Below the pieces are notes generated by a model. The model searched no databases. It was not told the origin of the DNA and saw nothing but the letters and a program-made list of their open reading frames with translations. 15,000 nucleotides of DNA from Actinidia chinensis (taxonomy: Eukaryota > Streptophyta > Magnoliopsida > Ericales > Actinidiaceae), in assembly GCA_009663005.1 (NCBI GenBank), contig CM018910.1:18225494-18240493 (forward strand). Direction: 5' to 3'. The translations under genes and the position numbers were made by a program. Shown piece by piece: positions 8,421 through 15,000 of the stretch; position 1 is the first letter of the stretch; the number at the start of each line of letters is the position of its first letter.

Positions 8421-9150
8421 CAAATATTGCATTTGGAGGGATTTAACTCAATCCGATGGCGACGCAGGGTGAATGCTTCTTCAAAGGTTGGCGCTTGTGG
8501 TCGGATGCCGGAGGCTTTTAAACCAGCATCTCATCAATATATACTTCAATGGTCTTCCTAATTGTTCCTTGAACACTTATTGACTAACCTCTGGTACGTC
8601 GCCCCAGCGTTCTTCAATCCGACTGGCATGGACTTTTGTAGCAATATACACCCGTTCTGTGATAAAAGAGGTCTTTCAATGTCAGGAGGGTATCTTGATC
8701 TGTGATATTCCCGAGAAAAGCGTCCATAAAACTTAGGAGCTCGGGCAATGGAGGTGTTGGTGGGCGTTCGACTATTAAGTCTATTTGGCAAGGAAAACTG
8801 TCCTTTGGGAAAAGCCTTTTGTTTGAGGTCGGGAAATCTAACACACACCCTCCACTTTCTCCCTTTTTGGGAGGGGGCGACTACGACATTGGCGAGCCAA
8901 TCCGGATAAGTGGGGCCCCCTTGGAAGACGTTAGCTATGATGAGGTTATTTACTTCGTCTTCCAATGACTTTTAGGAGTTAAGGGGCGAACTTCCTTCGG
9001 GGTTTTTGGCGAAACTGGAGAATGCTTCGGGTCGGTGAACAATTTGGCATGGCGATCTCAGGATCGATGCCAGGAACGTCTCTTTGCGACCAGACAAATA
9101 CGTTCGAGTTTTCTTTCAAGAGTTATCAAGGTTGAAACGAAACTCACTGG
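8421..9150 (-). pseudogene. Reverse transcriptase domain (Gypsy, Tat group)
   Basis: The minus strand carries VPGIDPEIA near 9085, then the open frame 8558-8965 with YPDWLANVVVAP (8873-8908), KWRVCVRFPDL and PVGLKNAGATYQRLVNK at its end. The middle of the domain, LLSFMDAF with the first catalytic Asp, is read in the neighbouring frame 8614-8844. The catalytic signature, normally YIDD, appears as VYIDEMLV at 8521-8544, so the second Asp is Glu. LRRHRIELNPSKC follows near 8465. RT copies the element RNA into DNA. The domain changes frame at least three times and is not functional as written. Confidence 0.9.
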
Positions 9151-9379
9151 TAAGTTCGTTTTTTTTTTTTGTTTTTACCAATCAGATATGGCGATAAGGA
9201 TAATCTGGATGTATGGAGATGGGACGATCTCTTCAAGAGGCTTGGTGTTATCGTTCCCTGGGGTCTGCTAGGGTGAGTTGTTCCATTTCATCTCTAAGTA
9301 CCTCTGTGTCGTCACCCATGTTCTGAATTGCTATGGGTGGGCGGGAAATGAAGAGGTTTTTCGACCCCTCATTGCCGAG
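9151..9379 (-). pseudogene. Linker between protease and reverse transcriptase
   Basis: Minus-strand remnant without a recognisable domain, positioned between the end of protease and the start of RT. It includes an A-run on the minus strand (T-run on plus at 9160-9169). No long frame is open. Tat elements normally have a poorly conserved linker here. Confidence 0.4.
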
Positions 9380-9880
9380 ATGAAGCATTGTCTGGCCACT
9401 TTCTGATCGCCCTTTCTCTCGCCAATCCCTGAAGGGTGGGAAACGTTAGCTTCAGCGTGATAAGTCGAGGTGACGCCCTGATCCTCCCAAAGTTGGTCGC
9501 CCCATGATGGAATTATAAGGCGCAGGGCAGGTATACCACAATAAAATCACCTACAACACAGGTGGTCTGGTGTGGTTCGCCTACCCAGGGTTATCGAGCA
9601 AGTTGATCCATCCCAAGGGGTGCGTTCTTTCCGTATTTCCTCAAATCCGATCAGGGGGGTATGTTATGACAAAGGGTGCAGCTTGTCCAGCCCAATTTTC
9701 ATTTTTTCGAATGCCGGATGACAAGATATCTGTCGACCTCCCATGTCGACAAAATCATCTGGACGTTGATGAAATTGGCAATACGGCCGAAATGAACCAA
9801 GGAATCGTCGTGGGGTAGATTGCAAGCCTCTCAAATCATCATTGCTGAAGGTGATAGGTGTTTTGATCAAGCAACAAATG
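9380..9880 (-). pseudogene. Aspartic protease domain of pol
   Basis: The minus frame 9664-9870 starts with ITFSNDDLRGL (family: ITFSxEDLxGV) and contains VDMGGRQIS (9724-9750) where the family has a D-x-G-S-S-A-D-I flap-proximal motif, then AFEKMKIGLDKLHPLS. Further on, in other frames, are LGWINL near 9620, VVGDFIVV near 9545 (family: FIVVDxPSxYNAILGRP) and a GRPTLGG-like piece near 9490. The protease would cut the Gag-Pol polyprotein. The catalytic Asp is present as DMG, but the following Ser-Ser-Ala is altered and the domain is split by frameshifts. Confidence 0.8.
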
Positions 9881-11425
9881 ATGAGAGGTTGTAAACTTCT
9901 TCCTCGGCCGGTCGTATGGGCACTTCTGGCAGTCTTTCCTGATGAAAGGCGAATAACCGGCCCGATCCGAAAACCTCCATGGATTGTTTGTATATCCCCC
10001 GCAGTTGGTTGTTATCGCCGTATTTCTTTTCTTGGGGAAGTGGGGTGGTGGGGCGAGTGACTAATACTTCCTCAGGGTAAACCCCCTTAATGAGGTCGGG
10101 CGATGTGCTCCATTCAGTTGGCAAGCAAGTCCTACAGGATTATGTCCTGTTGGGTCCGGTGAATGAAATTCACATATTTGTTCCTGTCCTCTTGGGGTCA
10201 GTTTTGATCTTTCCGGGCCATTTGACGAAACTCTTCGTGCTTAATTTTGAGAGTAACTTGGGAACGGGGGCGTTTAAGTGGTGGAAAAGAGTAAGATCAG
10301 GTCGGCAGAGGAGGGTGGCTGAGGAAGTTATCATGGAATCGTTTGGGATTCCTCGGGGTCAGGGGTCTCTTGTACTCGTCTCTTCCTATAATAGTTCGGC
10401 CTCATTCAGGTTCCTTTCTCTTTTGACATCCTTCCCTCGTCGCCTAGTTTGCCCGGGCCAACTCCTCTGCGGCGATCGACCTCCCTCCATTATACTTGTC
10501 GGCTTTGCTCTGGAGTGTGGATAAAGTTTCAGGAACGTTTTGGAAAGGGAGTCGAACAGCGGGCCAGGTCGGAGCCTTCCATCATAGCCATGATATTACC
10601 TTGTCGCTGGGGATCCTCAGACTTCTAAGAATAGCCTGATTGAATCGTTTCACGACGTCTTTCAAGCTCTCAGTATCTTTGATGAATGGTGATGAAACAG
10701 GTGAGAAGCATTCTTTTGGCGATTTCTGCACTCATGAAATTGACGAAAGAAGAAGCGACTGGATCGCCAAAGGAAGCAATGGTCCTAACGACAGTTTTCG
10801 AAACCAGAACCGGAGGGTCCCTTCAAAGGGCGGAGCGGAGAACGCCTGCACATAACCGCGTCCGAGCAAAACCTTGGAGCGGACATCAGACTCTGCTACG
10901 AGTCCAGGTAGGTCCATCGGATGTGTTTTTCCTTCATAAAGAACGGCTGGGCGGGGAGCTTGAACTTTGATGAAATCCGAAGCCCCAATATCCTCTCTAG
11001 TGAGGCGATTCTGTCTGTTTAATTAGTGGTCAAGTTATTGGGGCAAACTGCCGGGTGTTGATGGCGTCGAGCCGGGCGTCCAACCTCAATTTTTTGTGAG
11101 GTCTGGACTTATCTAGTGTGCCCTGATGTGGGTAATCTGCGAGGGCTCATCCCCCTTTTACGGATCTGGTTGGAAGTTTTTACTAGATTAGGAGGGAGGG
11201 GAAATCTTTTCACGCCGAGGAGCTAGTGCTTGGCGTTCCCCCCGGCCCTACTTGATCGGCACTTAATATTTCTGAACGATTTCCTGAACGATGCGAAGGG
11301 GAGAGATCGCTAGAAAGAAGGGCCAAGATGCTGGTGAAGCTGGAAGTGGCGGGGGTTGGACGCAGGAGGAGTTTGCAATTAGGCGACCCATTATTCTCGT
11401 TCATTATTCCTCATTGCTCAGCCAT
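9881..11425 (-). pseudogene. gag (capsid and nucleocapsid), frameshifted
   Basis: Begins near an ATG at 11423-11425 (or 11402-11404), about 150 bp inside the primer binding site. The early part, MNENNGSPNCKLLL in the 11210-11404 frame, is low-conservation. The capsid signature of Tat-group Gag follows: LRFWFRKLS within 10732-10917, where the family has ARxWFxxLxPxSIxSF, then SLKDVVKRFNQAIL near 10650 and TLSTLQSKADKY near 10500. A zinc-knuckle-like segment CEFHSPDPTGHNPVGLAC lies at 10121-10174, close to the family pattern CxFHxxxGHxxxxC but with extra residues. The C-terminal linker around 9930-10030 reads YGDNNQLRGIYKQ, resembling the family GDIxxIxGG stretch. Gag would form the particle that packages element RNA. 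Frame changes and stops make it inactive. Confidence 0.8.
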
Positions 11426-11570
11426 ATCGTGTATCCACGATGGAGACCTTCTAGGATATGGCGCTTGGGACATGGTGGGTTGGCAATTAGGAACGGGATT
11501 GTTCCCCGGGGGGATAATGGCACTTGGTCTGGGTAGATTGCGGCTGCGTCAGGTGCATAGAGAACTGTCG

Positions 11571-11588
11571 TTCCCACAGACGGCGCCA
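11571..11588 (-). other. Primer binding site
   Basis: The minus strand reads TGGCGCCGTCTGTGGGAA, two bases (TT) inside the 5' LTR end. TGGCGCC is the typical start of the primer site in plant Tat and Athila elements and complements a CGGCGCCA tRNA 3' end, such as tRNA-Asp, over the first bases. The later bases differ from the tRNA-Asp I remember, so the exact primer tRNA is left open. Confidence 0.85.
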
Positions 11589-11590
11589 AA

Positions 11591-12339
11591 CGTTGTGGTT
11601 AAAAATTGGGCGAGCAACCAACAGTCAATATTGCTCGGTATCCTCGGCACTGGACCTCGGGGATATTTGGAGGGCGACCTGCACAGACGAACGAAAGGAA
11701 ACGGCCCGGGGCGAGGCGCTCAAAACCCCTCCGGCGTGATGATCAGACCAAGGTGCTGAAGCAGATTATTAGCTAAAGAGAGTGGGAGGTTGGGCTTGTA
11801 GAGCGTACCTTTGTTACATGGGGGGAGCGGCCTTTTTATAGACGGAGAAGAGTATGGGCCGTGCCCATGGATCCCGGCCAAGATCCTCGGAAGGATATAT
11901 ATGGAAGGAATATCTCCGAGATAGAGGGAGATTATATTTGGGAAGATTGCCCATATGGCGAGTATCCTATACATTTCGGTGACGTGGAAAGGGGAGAAAA
12001 TCTCGCAAGGGATAGTTACCATGTATAGTAAGATAGGATTCTGGTGGAGTAGAGACGGAGATTCAAGTATTTACCTCGTCCAAAGGATGAGGAAGGGACA
12101 AACACTTTGGCTCTGGGCGAGCTCAGGTGGAGATTTTTTGTTTTTTTTAAAAAAGCTTGGCGAGGGTTCCGTGTGAACGTTGGACTTGTTTTTACCTCGG
12201 CAAGAGGGTTCGGAGATAACGTTTGGTTATCGTAAATGCGGAGATGGGGATTTCATGGGATTGATGTATGGCGATGTCCGGCCTTCATTGGGGCGAAGGT
12301 TACTTGGAATATTAATAGGTGAATATTTTCCCCACATCA
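11591..12339 (-). repeat. 5' LTR of the Tat element
   Basis: 749 bp direct repeat of 1259-1968. On the minus strand it starts TGATGTGG and ends CCACAACG. The mate ends AACA, so the last base has changed from the expected CA. U3 runs from 12339 to about 11800, with the TATA box at 11831-11842, followed by R and U5. The two LTRs differ by many one-base indels. For example, over the 130 bp after the shared CAACAGTCAATATTGCTCGG block I count at least six indels by eye. Confidence 0.9.
11831..11842 (-). promoter_or_regulatory. TATA box of the element promoter
   Basis: The minus strand reads GTCTATAAAAAG(G), a strong plant TATA box conserved in both LTRs. Transcription of the element would start about 30 bp further along, near 11800, giving a U5 of roughly 200 bp before the primer binding site. 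Confidence 0.7.
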
Positions 12340-12344
12340 ACTAT
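12340..12344. repeat. Right target-site duplication ACTAT
   Basis: Directly follows the ATCA end of the right LTR and matches 1254-1258. The following AAATATAG continues the AT-rich character of the left flank. Confidence 0.8.
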
Positions 12345-12714
12345 AAATATAGAAAATGCAGAATTATTTTCAATATTGAAATAACGAACATAAATAATTT
12401 AAATATTTTAATAATTAATACTACTTTAAAATATTGAAATGGGGGCCGGTTGCCCCAATTGTCGTTTATCTCAACTTCTCAGTGATTGCAAGCGGTTGTA
12501 CTGTAACTTTTGCAGCTTGTTCATCAAGTTTTGTTATCAGGAAGGAACTACAGTAGCAGCACGTACACAGTTTAGCCAAGTATATGTGCAGGTCGCAAAC
12601 CATTGGTGGGTGGGTCCGAGGTCCGAACTTAGACTCTTCTCAACCGATGAACAAGTCCTGAGGCTCACAGCAAAGCTGAAAAAAAGGTAGCTTATCAAAG
12701 ACGTGGAAGATTGA
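12345..12714. other. Right flank, AT-rich, with an unassigned small open frame
   Basis: The first 95 bases are AT-rich. A plus-strand frame 12439-12690 (83 codons, ATG start) contains four Cys in its first half (CPNC, then YCNFC) and ends in a basic KLKKR. I do not recognise it, and its composition is not clearly protein-like. It may be chance or part of an unidentified repeat. No RNA gene is visible. Confidence 0.3.
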
Positions 12715-12919
12715 GGCTCTGTTGGTTAATGCTTAAAAGTCAAATTTTTTTTAAGTTAATTATTAAAAAGGCCAAAATTTTTTGACTTTTTTGTTTTTGT
12801 GACTTTACTTTAACTAAAATTAAGCAAAAACAAAAAAACAAAAAAAGCCAACTCTGATTGATTTTTTTGGTTATTTTAAGACAAAAAAAAAACTAAAAAA
12901 ACTGGTGTCAAACAGAGCC
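12715..12919. mobile_element. MITE-like element with GGCTCTGTT terminal inverted repeats
   Basis: About 205 bp, AT-rich and non-coding. It begins GGCTCTGTT (12715-12723) and ends AACAGAGCC (12911-12919), exact 9-bp inverted termini. Inside are further inverted segments: AAAAGTCAAATTTTTTTT (12735 onward) against AAAATTTTTTGACTTTT (about 12774-12790), and GTTTTTG against CAAAAAC. Small size, no ORF and hairpin potential fit a plant miniature inverted-repeat element. No convincing target duplication was found, so the superfamily is not assigned. Confidence 0.55.
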
Positions 12920-13689
12920 CGAGAGAGAGAATCTACCATTGTCTATGCTCCATTTATGATGTCGCCCATTCATTTCTCTAACATGTATTCATCAAGGTTT
13001 CGTGTAACTTAGGGCACCGTTTAGAGCGGTATTTTTTTTGAATTTTAATATTTTTTTATCGTTTAATTGAAATTTTATATTATTTTAGTTTCTCTTGACA
13101 ATACGGTTAGTTTAAAAATGTAAAAATTAAAACATATCTAGTGGTCAATAAGCCATTTCTTGGATGATTATTCAAAAAAAACTTATTTCTATTCGTATAC
13201 CAAAATTTGATAAAGCTAAATCATGTCTCCAATTTTGCTCAATGTATTTTGGAAAGCTAATAACATATCAACAAAACTCACATTTTATGACCATAAATAG
13301 CCTTTTTTTTTTTAAAATAAGTAAGTTGAGTTAAGTTCTAACACTCTGGGGAAAATGTTTTAGGTTCGAGCTTATGAAAAAAACAAAAACTATTTGAGAA
13401 AAAGATTCAATAACTAAAAATTAATATTGAAATTAGTTATATAGAAATAACAAGTTTAAAAAAGTTCACTAAAAACTAAAAAATTATATTTCCACTCGAC
13501 AAATTAACTATTTTTTTGATATTTGGAGTTTTTTTTAAAATTTGAACAAAAAAGTTACATTATTCTGTTTGTCAAGAGGAACCCAAAAATTTAAAATTTT
13601 AATTAAATGGTAAAAAAATAGCTATATATCTATATACATATAAATGTGAGTGTTTCTTTCAATTTTGCCCCTCACCCAAATTTTGTTTT
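12920..13689. other. AT-rich intergenic DNA
   Basis: No open frame of note on either strand, no RNA gene. It starts with a short GAGAGAGAGA run (12921-12930) and later has many A- and T-runs. Confidence 0.5.
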
Positions 13690-13701
13690 GATAAATTACA
13701 G

Positions 13702-13732
<31 letters not shown>

Positions 13733-13778
13733 TTTAGTCCCTAAATTTTTTGATAATTACAGATTGGTCCCTAGATTG
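13690..13778. repeat. Three-unit tandem repeat with TAGTCCCTA core
   Basis: Units of about 27-33 bp of the form (GATAA)TTACAGTTTTAGTCCCTA plus an AT tail at 13690-13722, 13723-13751 and 13752-13778. Core variants are TTTAGTCCCTAGA, TTTAGTCCCTAAA and ATTGGTCCCTAGA. Repeats of this wording are widespread in plant intergenic DNA. Function unknown. Confidence 0.6.
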
Positions 13779-13879
13779 ATCAAAATCTATATAAATTGTG
13801 CAAAAATTTGTCAAATTGTACAAATTTTTTACAAACTTGTAAATTTTGATCTACATTCTATGAAAAAATATCTCAATTA

Positions 13880-13912
<33 letters not shown>

Positions 13913-14224
13913 CAATAAATATAATTTTTTCTACAATTATCAAATTTTGGTTCTTACATTTATTAAAATTATCTCATTTCGAGAATATGTGCAATTTTGT
14001 GTAAGAGTGAATTTTTTGCCAACAAGTGTTAAAATTGATAATGTAAAACCTCTACAACACACACATTGTTTTTTTTATTTGTGCTTACCATCAATTTTTT
14101 GAATTAACTTTTTACCAATTTTTTTTCTTTTTTCGAGATTTAGTTCCTAGAACAGTATCATCTATCAAAATTTTTTTTTTGGAATTTTTCCCCTTGACTT
14201 TTTTTTTAAATTTTTTGGGAGAAA
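13779..14224. other. AT-rich intergenic DNA
   Basis: Very AT-rich, with recurring GTGCAAATTTT / GTGCAATTTT words (13798, 13878, 13909, 13989), possibly more of a degenerate repeat. No coding frame or RNA gene seen. Confidence 0.45.
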
Positions 14225-14384
14225 GTACACTTTACCTCCCTGGTGATTGACCAAAAAACATAACCCCCATGTGGTTTTAAAATCGAACAGATAACCCCCT
14301 GTTGTGCAGTTTGAACTTTTGATACATAACCCCCTGTGTGGTTTAAAATTGACACATTAAACCACCCTGTGTGATTTGAGATTT
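14225..14384. repeat. Five-unit tandem repeat with ACATAACCCCCTGTGTGG core
   Basis: Units of about 30-35 bp start at 14225 (partial match), 14258, 14289, 14324 and 14354. The shared core is ATAACCCCC(T)GTGTGGTTT followed by AAAATTGA or similar. Units differ by substitutions and one-base indels. This is a common kind of plant interspersed minisatellite; it has no coding frame. Confidence 0.6.
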
Positions 14385-14868
14385 TTTGGTTATAAAAATA
14401 AATATTATTTAGTAGGTGTCAGAGAGTGCTGTAGTTTGTGGTGGTTTTATGTATTGTGGGGTTTTTTTTGTTTTCTGTTTTGCCCAATTAAAAAAAATAG
14501 CATTTGATATTGATTTGATAATTTTATGTTCAAAAAAGTAATTTTTTCATGATTATAAAATTATATAATATTAATTATAAATGTCTCTATTTAAAATTTT
14601 TTTTAGTGGTAGTTACGAAAAGTGGTATTAGTGTAATAATCAATCATAACGGGGTGGTTAATTTTACTAATGGTATAATCATAAGATTCAGGATGTTTAT
14701 ATAAAAATACATAATTTATTGTATACATAAAAATTAAATAATACGTACGATAGCCTTCTCCCAAAATTGAATGTGACAGTACCATGCTCCCAAAAGTCCA
14801 AAATCTGGAGTAGATGACACTGCGGAAATAAAGGAGGCACTGAGAAAATGTGCTACGAACAAAAGACC
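14385..14868. other. AT-rich intergenic DNA
   Basis: No supported gene. The minus-strand 60-codon frame 14603-14785 has AT-driven composition and no recognisable domain. Confidence 0.45.
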
Positions 14869-14885
14869 CACGTGTGTATCACGTG
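14869..14885. promoter_or_regulatory. Paired G-boxes (CACGTG x2)
   Basis: Two palindromic CACGTG hexamers at 14869-14874 and 14880-14885, 11 bp apart start to start, so on the same face of the helix. G-boxes bind plant bZIP and bHLH factors. A TTATAAAATT stretch near 14960 could be a TATA site for a gene to the right, outside the window. Function inferred only. Confidence 0.35.
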
Positions 14886-15000
14886 GCTGTAAATTCAATT
14901 TGTTTTGTTTATTTTGAAATTTTTAATTTTTTACTTAGCTAAAGATAGAGTAGTACACTTATAAAATTTAATTACTTTTAAAATTATACTTCAACAATTT

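Larger units (their letters stand above)
1259..12339 (-). mobile_element. Defective Ty3/Gypsy LTR retrotransposon, Tat group, with antisense aORF region
   Basis: Complete outline of an LTR retrotransposon on the minus strand: two LTRs in direct orientation, flanking ACTAT duplication, a primer binding site just inside the 5' LTR, and degraded gag, protease, reverse transcriptase, RNase H and integrase C-terminus in the Gypsy order. Domain wording places it in the Tat group: YPDWLANVVV before the RT palm, SKSGDKC in the RNase H connection, NAEHLKKYF at the end of Pol, and a long non-pol segment carrying an antisense ORF between integrase and the 3' LTR. The archaeal-type RNase H and the integrase catalytic core are missing, and all frames are broken. 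It could move only if another element supplied the proteins. The length of about 11.1 kb is normal for Tat elements even with the deletion, because the antisense region looks doubled. Confidence 0.9.

Noticed and set aside
10090..10524. 144-codon plus-strand frame
   Set aside because: It lies opposite the nucleocapsid and end of capsid on the minus strand, where recognisable gag motifs are found; it is a shadow.
11404..11589. Minus-strand frame starting in the primer binding site
   Set aside because: It opens at TTG within the PBS and is leader sequence; gag more plausibly starts at an ATG near 11402-11425.
11328..11759. 143-codon plus-strand frame
   Set aside because: It spans the 5' part of gag, the primer binding site and into the LTR; no protein could be expected across these.
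13011..13030. GGGCACCGTTTAGAGCGG, resembling a MITE terminus
   Set aside because: No matching inverted partner (AAACGGTGCCC-like) was found in the following 2 kb.
1..15000. Prokaryotic features: operons, CRISPR arrays, Shine-Dalgarno sites, tRNA or rRNA genes
   Set aside because: Nothing of this kind is visible; all recognisable coding sequence is plant retroelement.

Overview
The window looks like nuclear DNA of a flowering plant. It is mostly transposable elements set in AT-rich intergenic sequence. The evidence is plant-type LTR retrotransposon protein motifs, a plant-type primer binding site, a MITE-like inverted-repeat element and several short plant-type tandem repeats. No intact host gene, tRNA, rRNA or CRISPR array was seen. 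The species cannot be told from the sequence.

The main object is one LTR retrotransposon of about 11.1 kb on the minus strand (1259-12339). It is a Ty3/Gypsy element of the Tat group (non-chromovirus). Its 5' LTR is at 11591-12339 and its 3' LTR at 1259-1968. A 5-bp target duplication ACTAT flanks it at 1254-1258 and 12340-12344. Read on the minus strand, the order is: LTR, primer binding site, gag, protease, reverse transcriptase, RNase H, the C-terminal tail of integrase with its stop codon, a spacer of short GGCGA-type repeats, a long antisense region, and LTR. The second (archaeal-type) RNase H and the zinc-finger and catalytic core of integrase, expected in a Tat element, are missing. 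Only about 130 bp separate the end of RNase H from the integrase tail. Every coding domain is broken by frameshifts, so no functional Gag-Pol can be made from this copy as written.

The most unusual part is the antisense (plus-strand) region 2050-6900. It appears to hold two tandem, diverged copies of an additional ORF (aORF) module. Each module has a promoter-like segment (CACGTG G-box, shared short blocks, TATA-like site), a coding region with a charged C-terminal end, then AT-rich DNA and short tandem repeats. The copy at 3830-6900 carries a domain resembling the family called putative gypsy-type transposon (Transposase_28). The copy at 2050-3325 seems to lack most of that domain. Antisense aORFs are known in Tat-group elements such as Grande, Retand and RIRE2; the tandem doubling and paired promoters are the less ordinary aspect.

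Left of the element (1-1253) are a probable 3' LTR remnant of another retrotransposon, with doubled purine tracts in front of it, and a fragment of an RNase H domain of the kind found in plant LINEs and host RNase H-like genes. Right of it (12345-15000) is AT-rich DNA with an unassigned small ORF, a MITE-like element with GGCTCTGTT termini, two families of short tandem repeats, and a pair of G-boxes one helical turn apart near the right edge.

Differences between the two LTRs and within the reading frames are rich in one-base indels and homopolymer changes. The region 5429-5860 has extreme G, C and A runs. Either this is an old decayed copy, or the sequence comes from an imperfectly polished long-read assembly. 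The two cannot be separated by eye.
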